From JAPPFW01 sp965231815 (lineage in GTDB: Bacteria > Actinomycetota > Acidimicrobiia > Spongiisociales > Spongiisociaceae), in NCBI GenBank assembly GCA_965231815.1, contig OZ246890.1, forward strand, positions 3,286,001 through 3,350,000: a stretch of 64,000 bases of DNA, written 5' to 3'. How positions within the stretch are numbered: position 1 is the stretch's first letter; each line of letters begins with the position of its first letter. Of the stretch, positions 45,116-52,850 are shown in pieces. A model generated the notes under the pieces. That model was not told where the DNA came from. It saw only the letters and a program-made list of their open reading frames with translations, and did not search any database. Both the position numbers and the translations under genes were made by a program.

Positions 45116-46885
45116 TCAGAATAGGCCAACTATCTTGCCTTGTTCGTCGATATCGACGTTCATGAAAGCAGGGCGAGAACCCAGTCCCGGCATGGTGTTG
45201 ATCGATCCGAGGATCGGTACCAGGAAACCGGCCCCGACCGAGGAGCGAACCTCTCGTACCGGAATCCGGAAACCGGTGGGGCGACCTTTTAGCTGTGGAT
45301 CATGAGACAGCGAGAGCGGCGTTTTGGCCATGCAGACCGGAAGATGCCCGAAACCGTCCCGCTCGTAGCCGGCGATATCCCGCTCGGCCTGTATGGAGTA
45401 GTCCACACCGTCCGCGCCGTACAACTCGGAGGCGATTGTCTCGATCTTGGCCTTGACCGATTGCTCGACGGGGTAGAGAAGCCGGAAGTCGTTGGGCTCC
45501 TCGCAAGCCTCTATCACCGCTCGCGCCAACTCCACCGCCCCGGCCCCTCCGTCGGCCCAATGAGTGGAGGTGGCTACATGGGAGGCGCCGGCTTCGGCGG
45601 CGGCCTGCCTTACGGCCTCGATTTCGGCTCTTGTGTCAGTCGGGAACGCGTTCACCACCACCACCGGCTGCATCCCGAAGCGGCGAACCCCTTCGATATG
45701 AGCTACCAGGTTGATGAGCCCGGCCTCCAGCAGGGGCAGGTTTTCGCCCGTATATGCTTCGTCGAGCGGTCGACCGGGTACCACCTTCGGACCGCCCCCG
45801 TGGGTCTTGAGCGCCCGGATGGTGGCCACCAGCACCACCGCGTCGGGAACCAGGCCCGACACGCGGCACTTGATGTTCATGAACTTCTCCATGCCCATAT
45901 CCGAGCCGAATCCGGATTCGGTGATCACGTAATCACCTAAGTGAAGAGCCACCCGGTCGGCCAAGATGGATGAGTTGCCATGGGCGATGTTGGCGAAGGG
46001 GCCGGCATGAACGAACGCTGCCTGGCCCTCCAGCGTCTGCATGAGATTCGGGTGGAGGGTGTCGCGCATCAGCACCGTAACCGCTCCGGCCACACTCAGA
46101 TCCTCCAGGGTGATCGGCTTGCCGTCATTGGCGTTCCCCACCACCACGCGCGAGCAACGGCGACGCAGGTTCTGGAGAGCCGACGCGTAGTCGTCACCGT
46201 CGGTCAATGCCAGAATAGCCATCAACTCGGAGGCGACCGTTATGTCGTAACCGGTCTCCCGAGGCCGCCCGTCGATGCGGCTACCCAACCCGACGATCAC
46301 GTTCCGCAACGCCCGATCGTTGACATCGACCACCCGACGCCACCGGGTGCGGTAGACATCTATGCCGAGCCGTTCGAGACCGACCGCCCCGAGTTGCGCG
46401 TCGCTCATCCGCCGCTCGTGATACCAGCGGGCGTCAAGAGCCGCCGCTGCTAGGTTGTGGGCCACGCTCAGGGCGTGCATATCCCCGGTGAGGTGCAGGT
46501 TGAACTCGTCCATGGGGATGACCTGGCTATATCCTCCTCCGGCGGCGCCCCCCTTGATCCCGAAAGTAGGGCCCATCGAGGGCTGGCGGATCGTGGCGAT
46601 GGCCTTCTTGCCGAGCCTCCCGAGACCCTGCACCAGCCCGATAGCGGTGGTTGTCTTGCCCTCGCCCAACGGGGTGGGCGTGACCGCGGTGACATCGACG
46701 TATTTACCGGTAGGTCTTGTCCCGATCCGCTTGAGGATGTCCAGATGGACCTTTGCCTTCGTGGAACCGTAGGGAATCAGTTCCTCACCCCGAATGCCGA
46801 TCGACCGAGCAATCTCGGTAATCGGCTTAGGGGTTGCCGCCTGGGCGATCTCGAGGTCCGAACGGTATCTGCTGGTCGAAGGCAT
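45116..46885 (-). CDS. fhs: Formate-tetrahydrofolate ligase
   Basis: 589 residues, typical length is about 555-590. TAVTPTPLGEGKTTTAIGL is the ATP-binding loop; RQPSMGPTFGIKGGAAGGGY, FNLHLTGDMHA, GFGSDMGMEKFMNIKCR and PVCMAKTPLSLSHDPQLKG are strongly conserved. It interconverts formate plus ATP with formyl-THF. With the formate dehydrogenase downstream (130-base gap) it can run in the ATP-forming direction, releasing formate from C1 units. The divergent upstream region carries an operator (46937) shared with the betaine transporter promoters. No FolD or cyclohydrolase is in the window. Confidence 0.97.
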   Translation of the reverse strand: MPSTSRYRSDLEIAQAATPKPITEIARSIGIRGEELIPYGSTKAKVHLDILKRIGTRPTGKYVDVTAVTPTPLGEGKTTTAIGLVQGLGRLGKKAIATIRQPSMGPTFGIKGGAAGGGYSQVIPMDEFNLHLTGDMHALSVAHNLAAAALDARWYHERRMSDAQLGAVGLERLGIDVYRTRWRRVVDVNDRALRNVIVGLGSRIDGRPRETGYDITVASELMAILALTDGDDYASALQNLRRRCSRVVVGNANDGKPITLEDLSVAGAVTVLMRDTLHPNLMQTLEGQAAFVHAGPFANIAHGNSSILADRVALHLGDYVITESGFGSDMGMEKFMNIKCRVSGLVPDAVVLVATIRALKTHGGGPKVVPGRPLDEAYTGENLPLLEAGLINLVAHIEGVRRFGMQPVVVVNAFPTDTRAEIEAVRQAAAEAGASHVATSTHWADGGAGAVELARAVIEACEEPNDFRLLYPVEQSVKAKIETIASELYGADGVDYSIQAERDIAGYERDGFGHLPVCMAKTPLSLSHDPQLKGRPTGFRIPVREVRSSVGAGFLVPILGSINTMPGLGSRPAFMNVDIDEQGKIVGLF

Positions 46886-46913
46886 GGACTCTCCAGAAAA
46901 GTAAGGGATTCAA

Positions 46914-47264
46914 GCTTATCCTACCCGCCTCGGTGCTACGATGCGGTACGGTTCCGTATCGTGGTACAGGCTATGGGGTTCTGGTCGGTAGACTTTTGGT
47001 AGCGGTTCGAACCTTCGGCTATGGGGAGGAGAATGGTGGCGGAGGCAGGGCGTGAGTTGATACGCCTGGAAGGCGTTTACAAGATCTTCGGTCCCCAGCC
47101 ACACGGTCGGGCCTTCGACTTGGCGAAAGCCGGGGTGAGCAAGGACGACGTCCAACGCCAGTCGGGTCATGTGATCGGTATCCGGGACGTGAACTTCTCC
47201 GTTTCCCAGGGTGAGATATTCGTAGTTATGGGCCTTTCGGGGTCGGGCAAGTCCACCGCTCTCC
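46914..47264 (+). repeat. 350-bp direct repeat, left copy (promoter and start of ProV gene)
   Basis: Nearly the same sequence as 51506-51855, with scattered substitutions and one single-base indel, about 4.6 kb apart. It covers the operator, promoter region and first 76 codons of an ABC ATPase gene. Similarity ends at GCTCTCC in the Walker A region. Confidence 0.9.
46937..46963. promoter_or_regulatory. Operator between fhs and the truncated ProV gene
   Basis: TACGATGCGG (46937-46946), seven bases TACGGTT, then CCGTATCGTG (46954-46963): 8 of 10 arm positions pair. It lies 52-78 bases before the fhs start and about 75 bases before the ABC gene, so it could act on both directions. It contains GTTCCGTATCG, close to the GTTCCGCATCG cores at 29971 and 29989. 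Confidence 0.65.
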
Positions 47265-47293
47265 CCACGGTCAAGGGAGGTAGACCTAAATGA
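47036..47293 (+). pseudogene. Truncated glycine-betaine ABC transporter ATPase (ProV) 5' fragment
   Basis: Encodes the first 76 or so residues of the ATPase found intact at 51627, through Walker A (GLSGSGKSTAL), then about nine unrelated residues (PTVKGGRPK) and a stop. The GTG start is chosen by comparison with the third transporter copy, where the upstream ATG is absent. It has no Walker B or signature, so it cannot be an ATPase. Its stop overlaps the start of the large repeat protein by four bases (ATGA), so the fragment may act as a translated leader for that gene. Confidence 0.85.
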
Positions 47294-50200
47294 GATTCCT
47301 ACGCAACTTCCGCCATGCACCTCGCCCGTCCCTCTTAACAGGAAGCAATCCAAACGCTCTACAGCCCTCAACATGGACTCATACGGTACTCGCCCTTTGC
47401 TTGGTAGTCGGCCTCTTCCCTTTGGACTTCCCACTAGCAGGTGCGCAATCCTCCTCAAGCGATGACACGCTTACTCTGCCAGTCCAAACCACAACCACCT
47501 ACGACTCCTGCCCCTCCACACAACCCGGCGGATACAAACTAACCAGAGAACGCAACAAAAGATGCCACTACAGCAAAACCACCCCAACTACAAGACCAGC
47601 CCAAACCACAACCACCTACGACTCCTGCCCCTCCACACAACCCGGCGGATACAAACTAACCAGAGAACGCAACAAAAGATGCCACTACAGCAAAACCACC
47701 CCAACTACAAGACCAGCCCAAACCACAACCACCTACGACTCCTGCCCCTCCACACAACCCGGCGGATACAAACTAACCAGAGAACGCAACAAAAGATGCC
47801 ACTACAGCAAAACCACCCCAACTACAAGACCAGCCCAAACCACAACCACCTACGACTCCTGCCCCTCCACACAACCCGGCGGATACAAACTAACCAGAGA
47901 ACGCAACAAAAGATGCCACTACAGCCGGGTCTTGACTACTACCCGAACCGCCCAATACGTCCCTCAATTCAATAGTTACAGATGCCCAGGAGCACCCTCC
48001 GGCTACACATACAAGAACCGAACCGGCACCACCTGCAACTACACCAAAACCACCACCACAAGCAGTCCACAACCCAAAACCACAAGCTACACATGCCCAG
48101 GAACACCCTCCGGCTACACATACAAGAACCGAACCGGCACCACCTGCAACTACACCAAAACCACCACCACAAGCAGTCCACAACCCAAAACCACAAGCTA
48201 CACATGCCCAGGAGCACCCTCCGGCTACACATACAAGAACCGAACCGGCACCACCTGCAACTACACCAAAACCACCACCACAAGCAGTCCACAACCCAAA
48301 ACCACAAGCTACACATGCCCAGGAGCACCCTCCGGCTACACATACAAGAACCGAACCGGCACCACCTGCAACTACACCAAAACCACCACCACAAGCAGTC
48401 CACAACCCAAAACCACAAGCTACACATGCCCAGGAACACCCTCCGGCTACACATACAAGAACCGAACCGGCACCACCTGCAACTACACCAAAACCACACC
48501 AACAACCACCACACCAACGACCACGACCCCAACAACCACCACACCAACAACCACCACACCAACAACCACCACACCAACAACCACCACACCAACAACCACC
48601 ACCACCGTTCCCGCTTCCTGCGTTGACTCTTCGAAGTGCCCTCCACCAGTTGACGATCTCCATGCTTGGGTCCTCGGTACATTTGCTAACGACAACAGGC
48701 GAGTAAGCATCGGCTGGAAGCATCCTTCAGATGGCAACACGAAGGGCAGCAGCCCCACCAGTTACATCGTGCGAGTCAGATGGCCATCACGAAGCGACAA
48801 TAATTGGCAGCAGGTTACCGAACTAGAGAGTACCGCACCCCCTTCAGCCCATAGGTTCCATTACGAACGCTACGAATACGGACTCAGTAAAGATCAAGAC
48901 GGTCAAACCATCCAGTTTTCTATCATTTCCAAAAACGAGAGCGGTGAATCCCCACCATCACAGCCGATCAGCTTAGTAGTCAGAAACGAAACGTTCCACG
49001 TCTGTCACCCACCCTCAGGATGTTCAAAACCCATGGTGACCTACATAGGAATACCAGAGGTCGCGGCCATAGCCTACAACAAAGCAGCCGCTGTGGCATA
49101 TACGGAACTTGGCTGCGATCTGAATCCGGAAGATTTGGCTTCCATAGGCTGGCAAGCCTCTAGACACGGTGATGGACATATCAACGGTGTAGGCGGTACT
49201 GCCTCGCCACCAATCGTCTTAGACTCCGGTAAACGGCAGGGTCCCCTAGCCATAACCTCTTCAATATGGGACGCGTGGGCATCAGATGGCAATGGCGATG
49301 GCAAGAAGGACCGACAAAATATTTACGATGCAGCAAAGACTATGGCATTGTACCTTTGTAATGGTAGCGCGACTACCGTCAGAACCCTTGCGGAGTTCCA
49401 GGACGCACTCGCAGGCTATCAATCAAACGAAGCTCAAGACATACGTAATACTGCTCTGCGATATCGACTGCTCTTGTCTATGTATACTCCCTATAATGGT
49501 TCCTCCACTACATCGGTTCTCTATGAAGCCATCACTCGGCACGATCGCTTTTCAGTCACAAGGGAGAGTCAAATATCCACTACAAAAACCAAGGCCCTTG
49601 ATGAACGAATCGTACGTATCACGTGGGGGTTATTGAACTACGCACAATCGTACATGCTATCCGACATAGGACTTCATTTCGATACGTTCGATGGCGAAGA
49701 GCATTCTCAGTGTATAGGTGACCGAAGGCTCACGCTAAAAGATCCAGATTGCCGAGAGTCCCATCATTGGCAACACCGAGCCGTTGACCTTGTGCAGGTT
49801 GGCGATACCGCCAGTCGAAACAACCTTGATGCCAGAGAACTTGTCGCCGCTCTCGCTTCCCTCGATACCTCCAACACCTATCGTCCGATAGAGGTAGGTT
49901 CTGCGTGGAATACCAAAACACTCGCCTACTTTGATGGGCTCAACAGCAGCGGCTTCTTTACGAACACCGACCACCTAGGTCATGTTCATTTCGCCGTCTG
50001 TGGTACGCGGCGATGGAAAGGTTCCACTAGGAACGATTGCCCCACAACCACCACACCAACAACAACCACCACACCAACAACAACCACCACACCAACAACA
50101 ACCACCACACCAACAACAACCACCACACCAACAACAACCACCACACCAACAACAACCACCACACCAACAACAACCACCACACCAACAACAACCACCACCA

Positions 50201-50532
50201 CGGCACCAGGACTGACCCTATCCGTGTCCGACGCTACCGCCACCGAAGGTGAAACCATGGTGTTCACGGTTTTGTTGAACACCGAACCCCTCGGCACGAT
50301 GGTGGTCGTCAACTACCAAACCCGCAACGTAACCGCCGAATCCGGTAGCGACTACATCGCACCAAGCGGAACATTCATCTTCGGTCCCTTTGACACCTTC
50401 AAAACCGTAAAAGTGTACATCCGCGACGACAACAAAGCCGAAGGAACCGAAACCTTCCAACTCACTATCTCACAACCCAGCGGCGCCACCATCAAGAAAC
50501 CCATCGGCATTGGAACCATTACCGACAAATGA
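47290..50532 (+). CDS. Large secreted modular protein with tandem repeats, lytic transglycosylase-like and Calx-beta domains
   Basis: 1080 residues. A signal peptide (VLALCLVVGLFPL, AGAQ) is followed by four 39-residue repeats (TYDSCPSTQPGGYKLTRERN type, two Cys each), five 37-residue repeats (CPGAPSGYTYKNRTGTTCNY, two Cys each), a Thr/Pro spacer, a fibronectin-III-like domain (about 455-575), a domain like actinobacterial lytic transglycosylases (PLAITSSIWDAWASDGNGDG, NIYDAAKTMALYLC), an M15-peptidase-like segment (HRAVDLVQVG, NTDHLGHVHFAVCG), a second Thr/Pro spacer and a C-terminal Calx-beta domain (LSVSDATATEGETMVFTV). Probably wall-associated, acting on peptidoglycan or as an adhesin. 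It starts inside the ProV fragment, with GGGAGG nine bases upstream, and seems to use its promoter. Confidence 0.85.
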   Translation: MRFLRNFRHAPRPSLLTGSNPNALQPSTWTHTVLALCLVVGLFPLDFPLAGAQSSSSDDTLTLPVQTTTTYDSCPSTQPGGYKLTRERNKRCHYSKTTPTTRPAQTTTTYDSCPSTQPGGYKLTRERNKRCHYSKTTPTTRPAQTTTTYDSCPSTQPGGYKLTRERNKRCHYSKTTPTTRPAQTTTTYDSCPSTQPGGYKLTRERNKRCHYSRVLTTTRTAQYVPQFNSYRCPGAPSGYTYKNRTGTTCNYTKTTTTSSPQPKTTSYTCPGTPSGYTYKNRTGTTCNYTKTTTTSSPQPKTTSYTCPGAPSGYTYKNRTGTTCNYTKTTTTSSPQPKTTSYTCPGAPSGYTYKNRTGTTCNYTKTTTTSSPQPKTTSYTCPGTPSGYTYKNRTGTTCNYTKTTPTTTTPTTTTPTTTTPTTTTPTTTTPTTTTPTTTTTVPASCVDSSKCPPPVDDLHAWVLGTFANDNRRVSIGWKHPSDGNTKGSSPTSYIVRVRWPSRSDNNWQQVTELESTAPPSAHRFHYERYEYGLSKDQDGQTIQFSIISKNESGESPPSQPISLVVRNETFHVCHPPSGCSKPMVTYIGIPEVAAIAYNKAAAVAYTELGCDLNPEDLASIGWQASRHGDGHINGVGGTASPPIVLDSGKRQGPLAITSSIWDAWASDGNGDGKKDRQNIYDAAKTMALYLCNGSATTVRTLAEFQDALAGYQSNEAQDIRNTALRYRLLLSMYTPYNGSSTTSVLYEAITRHDRFSVTRESQISTTKTKALDERIVRITWGLLNYAQSYMLSDIGLHFDTFDGEEHSQCIGDRRLTLKDPDCRESHHWQHRAVDLVQVGDTASRNNLDARELVAALASLDTSNTYRPIEVGSAWNTKTLAYFDGLNSSGFFTNTDHLGHVHFAVCGTRRWKGSTRNDCPTTTTPTTTTTPTTTTTPTTTTTPTTTTTPTTTTTPTTTTTPTTTTTPTTTTTTAPGLTLSVSDATATEGETMVFTVLLNTEPLGTMVVVNYQTRNVTAESGSDYIAPSGTFIFGPFDTFKTVKVYIRDDNKAEGTETFQLTISQPSGATIKKPIGIGTITDK
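47485..47925 (+). repeat. 117-bp tandem coding repeats, four copies
   Basis: Units begin at 47485, 47602, 47719 and 47836, exactly 117 bases (39 codons) apart and virtually identical, the last one incomplete. Each encodes a CxSTQPGGYK...RCHY module with two cysteines. Near identity at DNA level means recent expansion, and copy number probably varies between strains. Confidence 0.95.
47977..48500 (+). repeat. 111-bp tandem coding repeats, five copies
   Basis: TGC of the first Cys recurs at 47983, 48094, 48205, 48316 and 48427, every 111 bases (37 codons). The only obvious differences are GCA/ACA at one Ala/Thr position (GAP or GTP). Each module has two Cys like the preceding family, suggesting the two repeat families share a distant origin. 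Confidence 0.95.
48491..48600 (+). repeat. Thr/Pro spacer microsatellite (15-bp units)
   Basis: About seven units of ACACCAACAACCACC-type sequence, coding (Pro-Thr4)n. A flexible, probably glycosylated linker between the Cys repeats and the fibronectin-like domain. Confidence 0.9.
50041..50205 (+). repeat. Thr/Pro spacer microsatellite (18-bp units)
   Basis: About nine units of ACCACACCAACAACAACC-type sequence, coding (Thr5-Pro)n, between the hydrolase-like part and the Calx-beta domain. Unit length differs from the first spacer (18 against 15 bases), so the two expanded independently. Both stay in frame on unit gain or loss. Confidence 0.9.
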
Positions 50533-50569
50533 ATCGACCCCACGGTACCTTTCCAGAGACTGTTCGGGC

Positions 50570-51070
50570 TTCGTCGGGACGCTGCGTAAATGGGTTCGGC
50601 GAGTTCAGACGGATCAAGGCCTGCGGGGCCTGGTTTGACCACGGATCAGTTGACTGAGTTAACGGAGCGGCGGCGGGAGTGTCGTTAGTTGTGGCGGGCG
50701 AAAGGTGACCTTGGGTTTGGTCGTCTGTGGAGGACGCAGACGACCGCGTTCCTGGATGAGCACGCCAGGAGGTTCGGGGGTCGAGCCGGTCTGCGTTGGG
50801 TTGCCGATCACACGGTCCAATTACGCCGGGAACAGGGACCGGACCGTGTTCGGCCCGGTCCCGACGTCATGCGGAGTTACGAACCTGTGATACGCCGTGG
50901 TTGGGAGTCGAACTTCGAGGTATTAGATCGCAGCTTTGTGGCAAGGGCCCGAACCGCTTATGGCTAGCCGACTTGGAGCGCCACGAGGCGCTTACCAATA
51001 GTGCGGTGGTGGGAGGCCACCGCCTCGTGTTTGTCGCATCGGACATGTTGAAGCTGAGGGCAGCCTGAAC
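50570..51070 (+). pseudogene. Decayed IS3-family transposase
   Basis: Pieces in several frames match IS3 OrfA and OrfB in order: TLRKWVRRVQTDQGLR (OrfA helix-turn-helix end), then after a frameshift GLTTDQLTELTERRREC (OrfA leucine-zipper part), TAFLDEHARRFG and GVEPVCVGLPITRSNY (OrfB start), and IRRGWESNFEVLD. Multiple frameshifts and stops separate them. I see no intact ends. The following 51071-51500 has no recognisable gene. This debris lies between the two direct repeats and may mark how they were duplicated. Confidence 0.75.
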
Positions 51071-51505
51071 CTCGGGAACGGGGGGTTTAGGTGGACAGCA
51101 GCCTTGACAACGACGGAACGGACCAGTACTGCCAGATGGCCCGGGTCCGGCTAGCGAGACAGAAAGGTAAACGTGAGGAACCAGCGTCTGAAAAGCTTCT
51201 CAAGAGACCCAGCGGCTCGAACCTGGCGGATCGGGGCCGCGTGGCGTGCCCCAGCGGTGGTACCGATCGGCTTCGAACCGTAGGATGGCAACTATTGTCG
51301 GTGTCGGTCATGAACGCGTGGTACAACCAGTCGGGGAACAGCGCGGCTTGGGAACCAACGAGACGGTGCGGCGTACCACCAAACGAAGGCGTCGTCGCTC
51401 CGACCGGTTCTCGGGGTATTGCTGGTCTTCCCATACCCCATTACCTCCCAACCAATAGGGACTCGGAAAAACCCGGAGCCGTTCAAACAACCAATCCGCC
51501 CTAGC

Positions 51506-51855
51506 TTTTATCCTACCCGCCTCGGTGCTACGATGCGGTACGGTTCCGTATCGTGGTACAGCCTAGAGATTTCGGGTCGGTAGACTTTGGTAGCGGTTCG
51601 GACTTTCGGCTATGGGGAGGAGAATGGTGGCGGAGGCAGGTCATGAATTGATACGCCTGGAAGGCGTTTACAAGATCTTCGGTCCCCAACCACACGGTCG
51701 GGCCTTCGACTTGGCGAAAGCCGGGGTGAGCAAGGACGACGTACAACGCCAGTCGGGTCATGTGATCGGTATCCGAGACGTGAACTTCTCCGTGTCCCAG
51801 GGTGAGATATTCGTAGTCATGGGCCTTTCGGGGTCGGGCAAGTCCACCGCTCTCC
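51506..51855 (+). repeat. 350-bp direct repeat, right copy
   Basis: Partner of 46914-47264; it is continuous with the intact ProV gene, so this is the complete version of the reading frame, while the left copy retains the junction with fhs. Confidence 0.9.
51529..51555. promoter_or_regulatory. Operator upstream of betaine transporter operon 1
   Basis: TACGATGCGG (51529-51538), TACGGTT, CCGTATCGTG (51546-51555), identical to the site at 46937 and about 70 bases before the ProV start. A perfect version occurs at 57655. Confidence 0.7.
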
Positions 51856-52850
51856 GCACCGTTAACAAACTGTTCGATGCTACTTCCGGCCACGTTTGGG
51901 TAGACGGAACCGATGTACAAGACCTCAATGGCGCCGAACTTCAGTCGTTTCGCCGTGAGAAAATGGGAATGGTGTTCCAGCATTTCGCCCTGTTTCCGCA
52001 CCGCAACGTGATCGACAACGTCGGATACGGACTCAAGGTGCAGGGAGTTGACAAGGAGGAACGCGACCAAGCCTCCCTTAAGGCCCTATCCCTCGTCGGC
52101 CTCCATCCCTACGCCCGCAACCTGCCTCGAGAACTGTCGGGAGGAATGCAGCAGCGGGTAGGCCTGGCTAGAGCGCTGGCGTCGGACCCCGACATCCTGC
52201 TCATGGACGAGGCTTTCTCCGCTCTCGACCCGCTTATCCGCCGCCAGATGCAGGACGAGTTGATCGACATCCAGAACGAAGTACAGAAGACGATCCTGTT
52301 TATTACCCACGACCTCAACGAAGCCCTACGCATCGGAGATCGGGTATGCATCATGCGCGACGGGGCAGTGGTCCAGATCGGCGCCCCGGATGAGATCCTC
52401 ACCGAGCCCGCCACCGCCTACGTCGCCGAGTTCGTCCAGGATGTGGACCAAGGCCGCGTCATCGAGTGCCGAGAAGTCATGTTGCCTCCGAGGCCGGTCG
52501 ATCCTGATATGTCGTTAGCCGAAGCCCTAGACAGCATCGGCGACCGGGCCGGGGCTTTCGCCTGCGACCGGGGAGGACGGCCCACGGGTTTGCTCACCAT
52601 CGCCGACTGCGTACGGGTGGCGGGCATGGGCTCGGTCAACATGTCGGTCGCTCTCCGCACCGACTTCGACACGACCACTCCCGACACCACCCTCAACGAC
52701 GTATACGCAGCAGCCGGGCGGGGATTACCCATCGCCGTTGTCGACAACAACGGCAAACTCGTTGGAAACCTCGATCCCCGCCTCATAATGGAGGAAATGG
52801 GAAGGGTCGAACAGCTTATCGACGGCTTCGAACGACAAACCTATCTATGA
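51627..52850 (+). CDS. proV: Glycine betaine/proline-type ABC transporter ATP-binding protein
   Basis: About 407 residues from GTG 51627 (ATG codons at 51612 and 51624 are alternatives). I prefer GTG because GGGGAGGAG lies 4-10 bases upstream and in the related copy at 57809 only the GTG is conserved. Walker A GLSGSGKSTALRTVN, signature LSGGMQQRVGLARAL, Walker B ILLMDEAFSALDP, and the H-loop ITHDLNEALRIGD are intact. The C-terminal 110 residues form paired CBS domains, which in OpuA-type systems sense ionic strength. Stop overlaps the permease start by four bases (ATGA). Confidence 0.95.
   Translation: MAEAGHELIRLEGVYKIFGPQPHGRAFDLAKAGVSKDDVQRQSGHVIGIRDVNFSVSQGEIFVVMGLSGSGKSTALRTVNKLFDATSGHVWVDGTDVQDLNGAELQSFRREKMGMVFQHFALFPHRNVIDNVGYGLKVQGVDKEERDQASLKALSLVGLHPYARNLPRELSGGMQQRVGLARALASDPDILLMDEAFSALDPLIRRQMQDELIDIQNEVQKTILFITHDLNEALRIGDRVCIMRDGAVVQIGAPDEILTEPATAYVAEFVQDVDQGRVIECREVMLPPRPVDPDMSLAEALDSIGDRAGAFACDRGGRPTGLLTIADCVRVAGMGSVNMSVALRTDFDTTTPDTTLNDVYAAAGRGLPIAVVDNNGKLVGNLDPRLIMEEMGRVEQLIDGFERQTYL

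Noticed and set aside
47485..48500. CRISPR array
   Set aside because: Repeats are 117 and 111 bases, contiguous without unique spacers, and lie in frame within a secreted protein.
47890..48723. Minus-strand Cys/Gly-rich and Trp-rich open frames across the repeats
   Set aside because: They are artefacts of the repetitive coding sequence on the plus strand.
51087..51504. Open frames before the betaine transporter
   Set aside because: No family resemblance on either strand; lies in IS3-derived debris between direct repeats.
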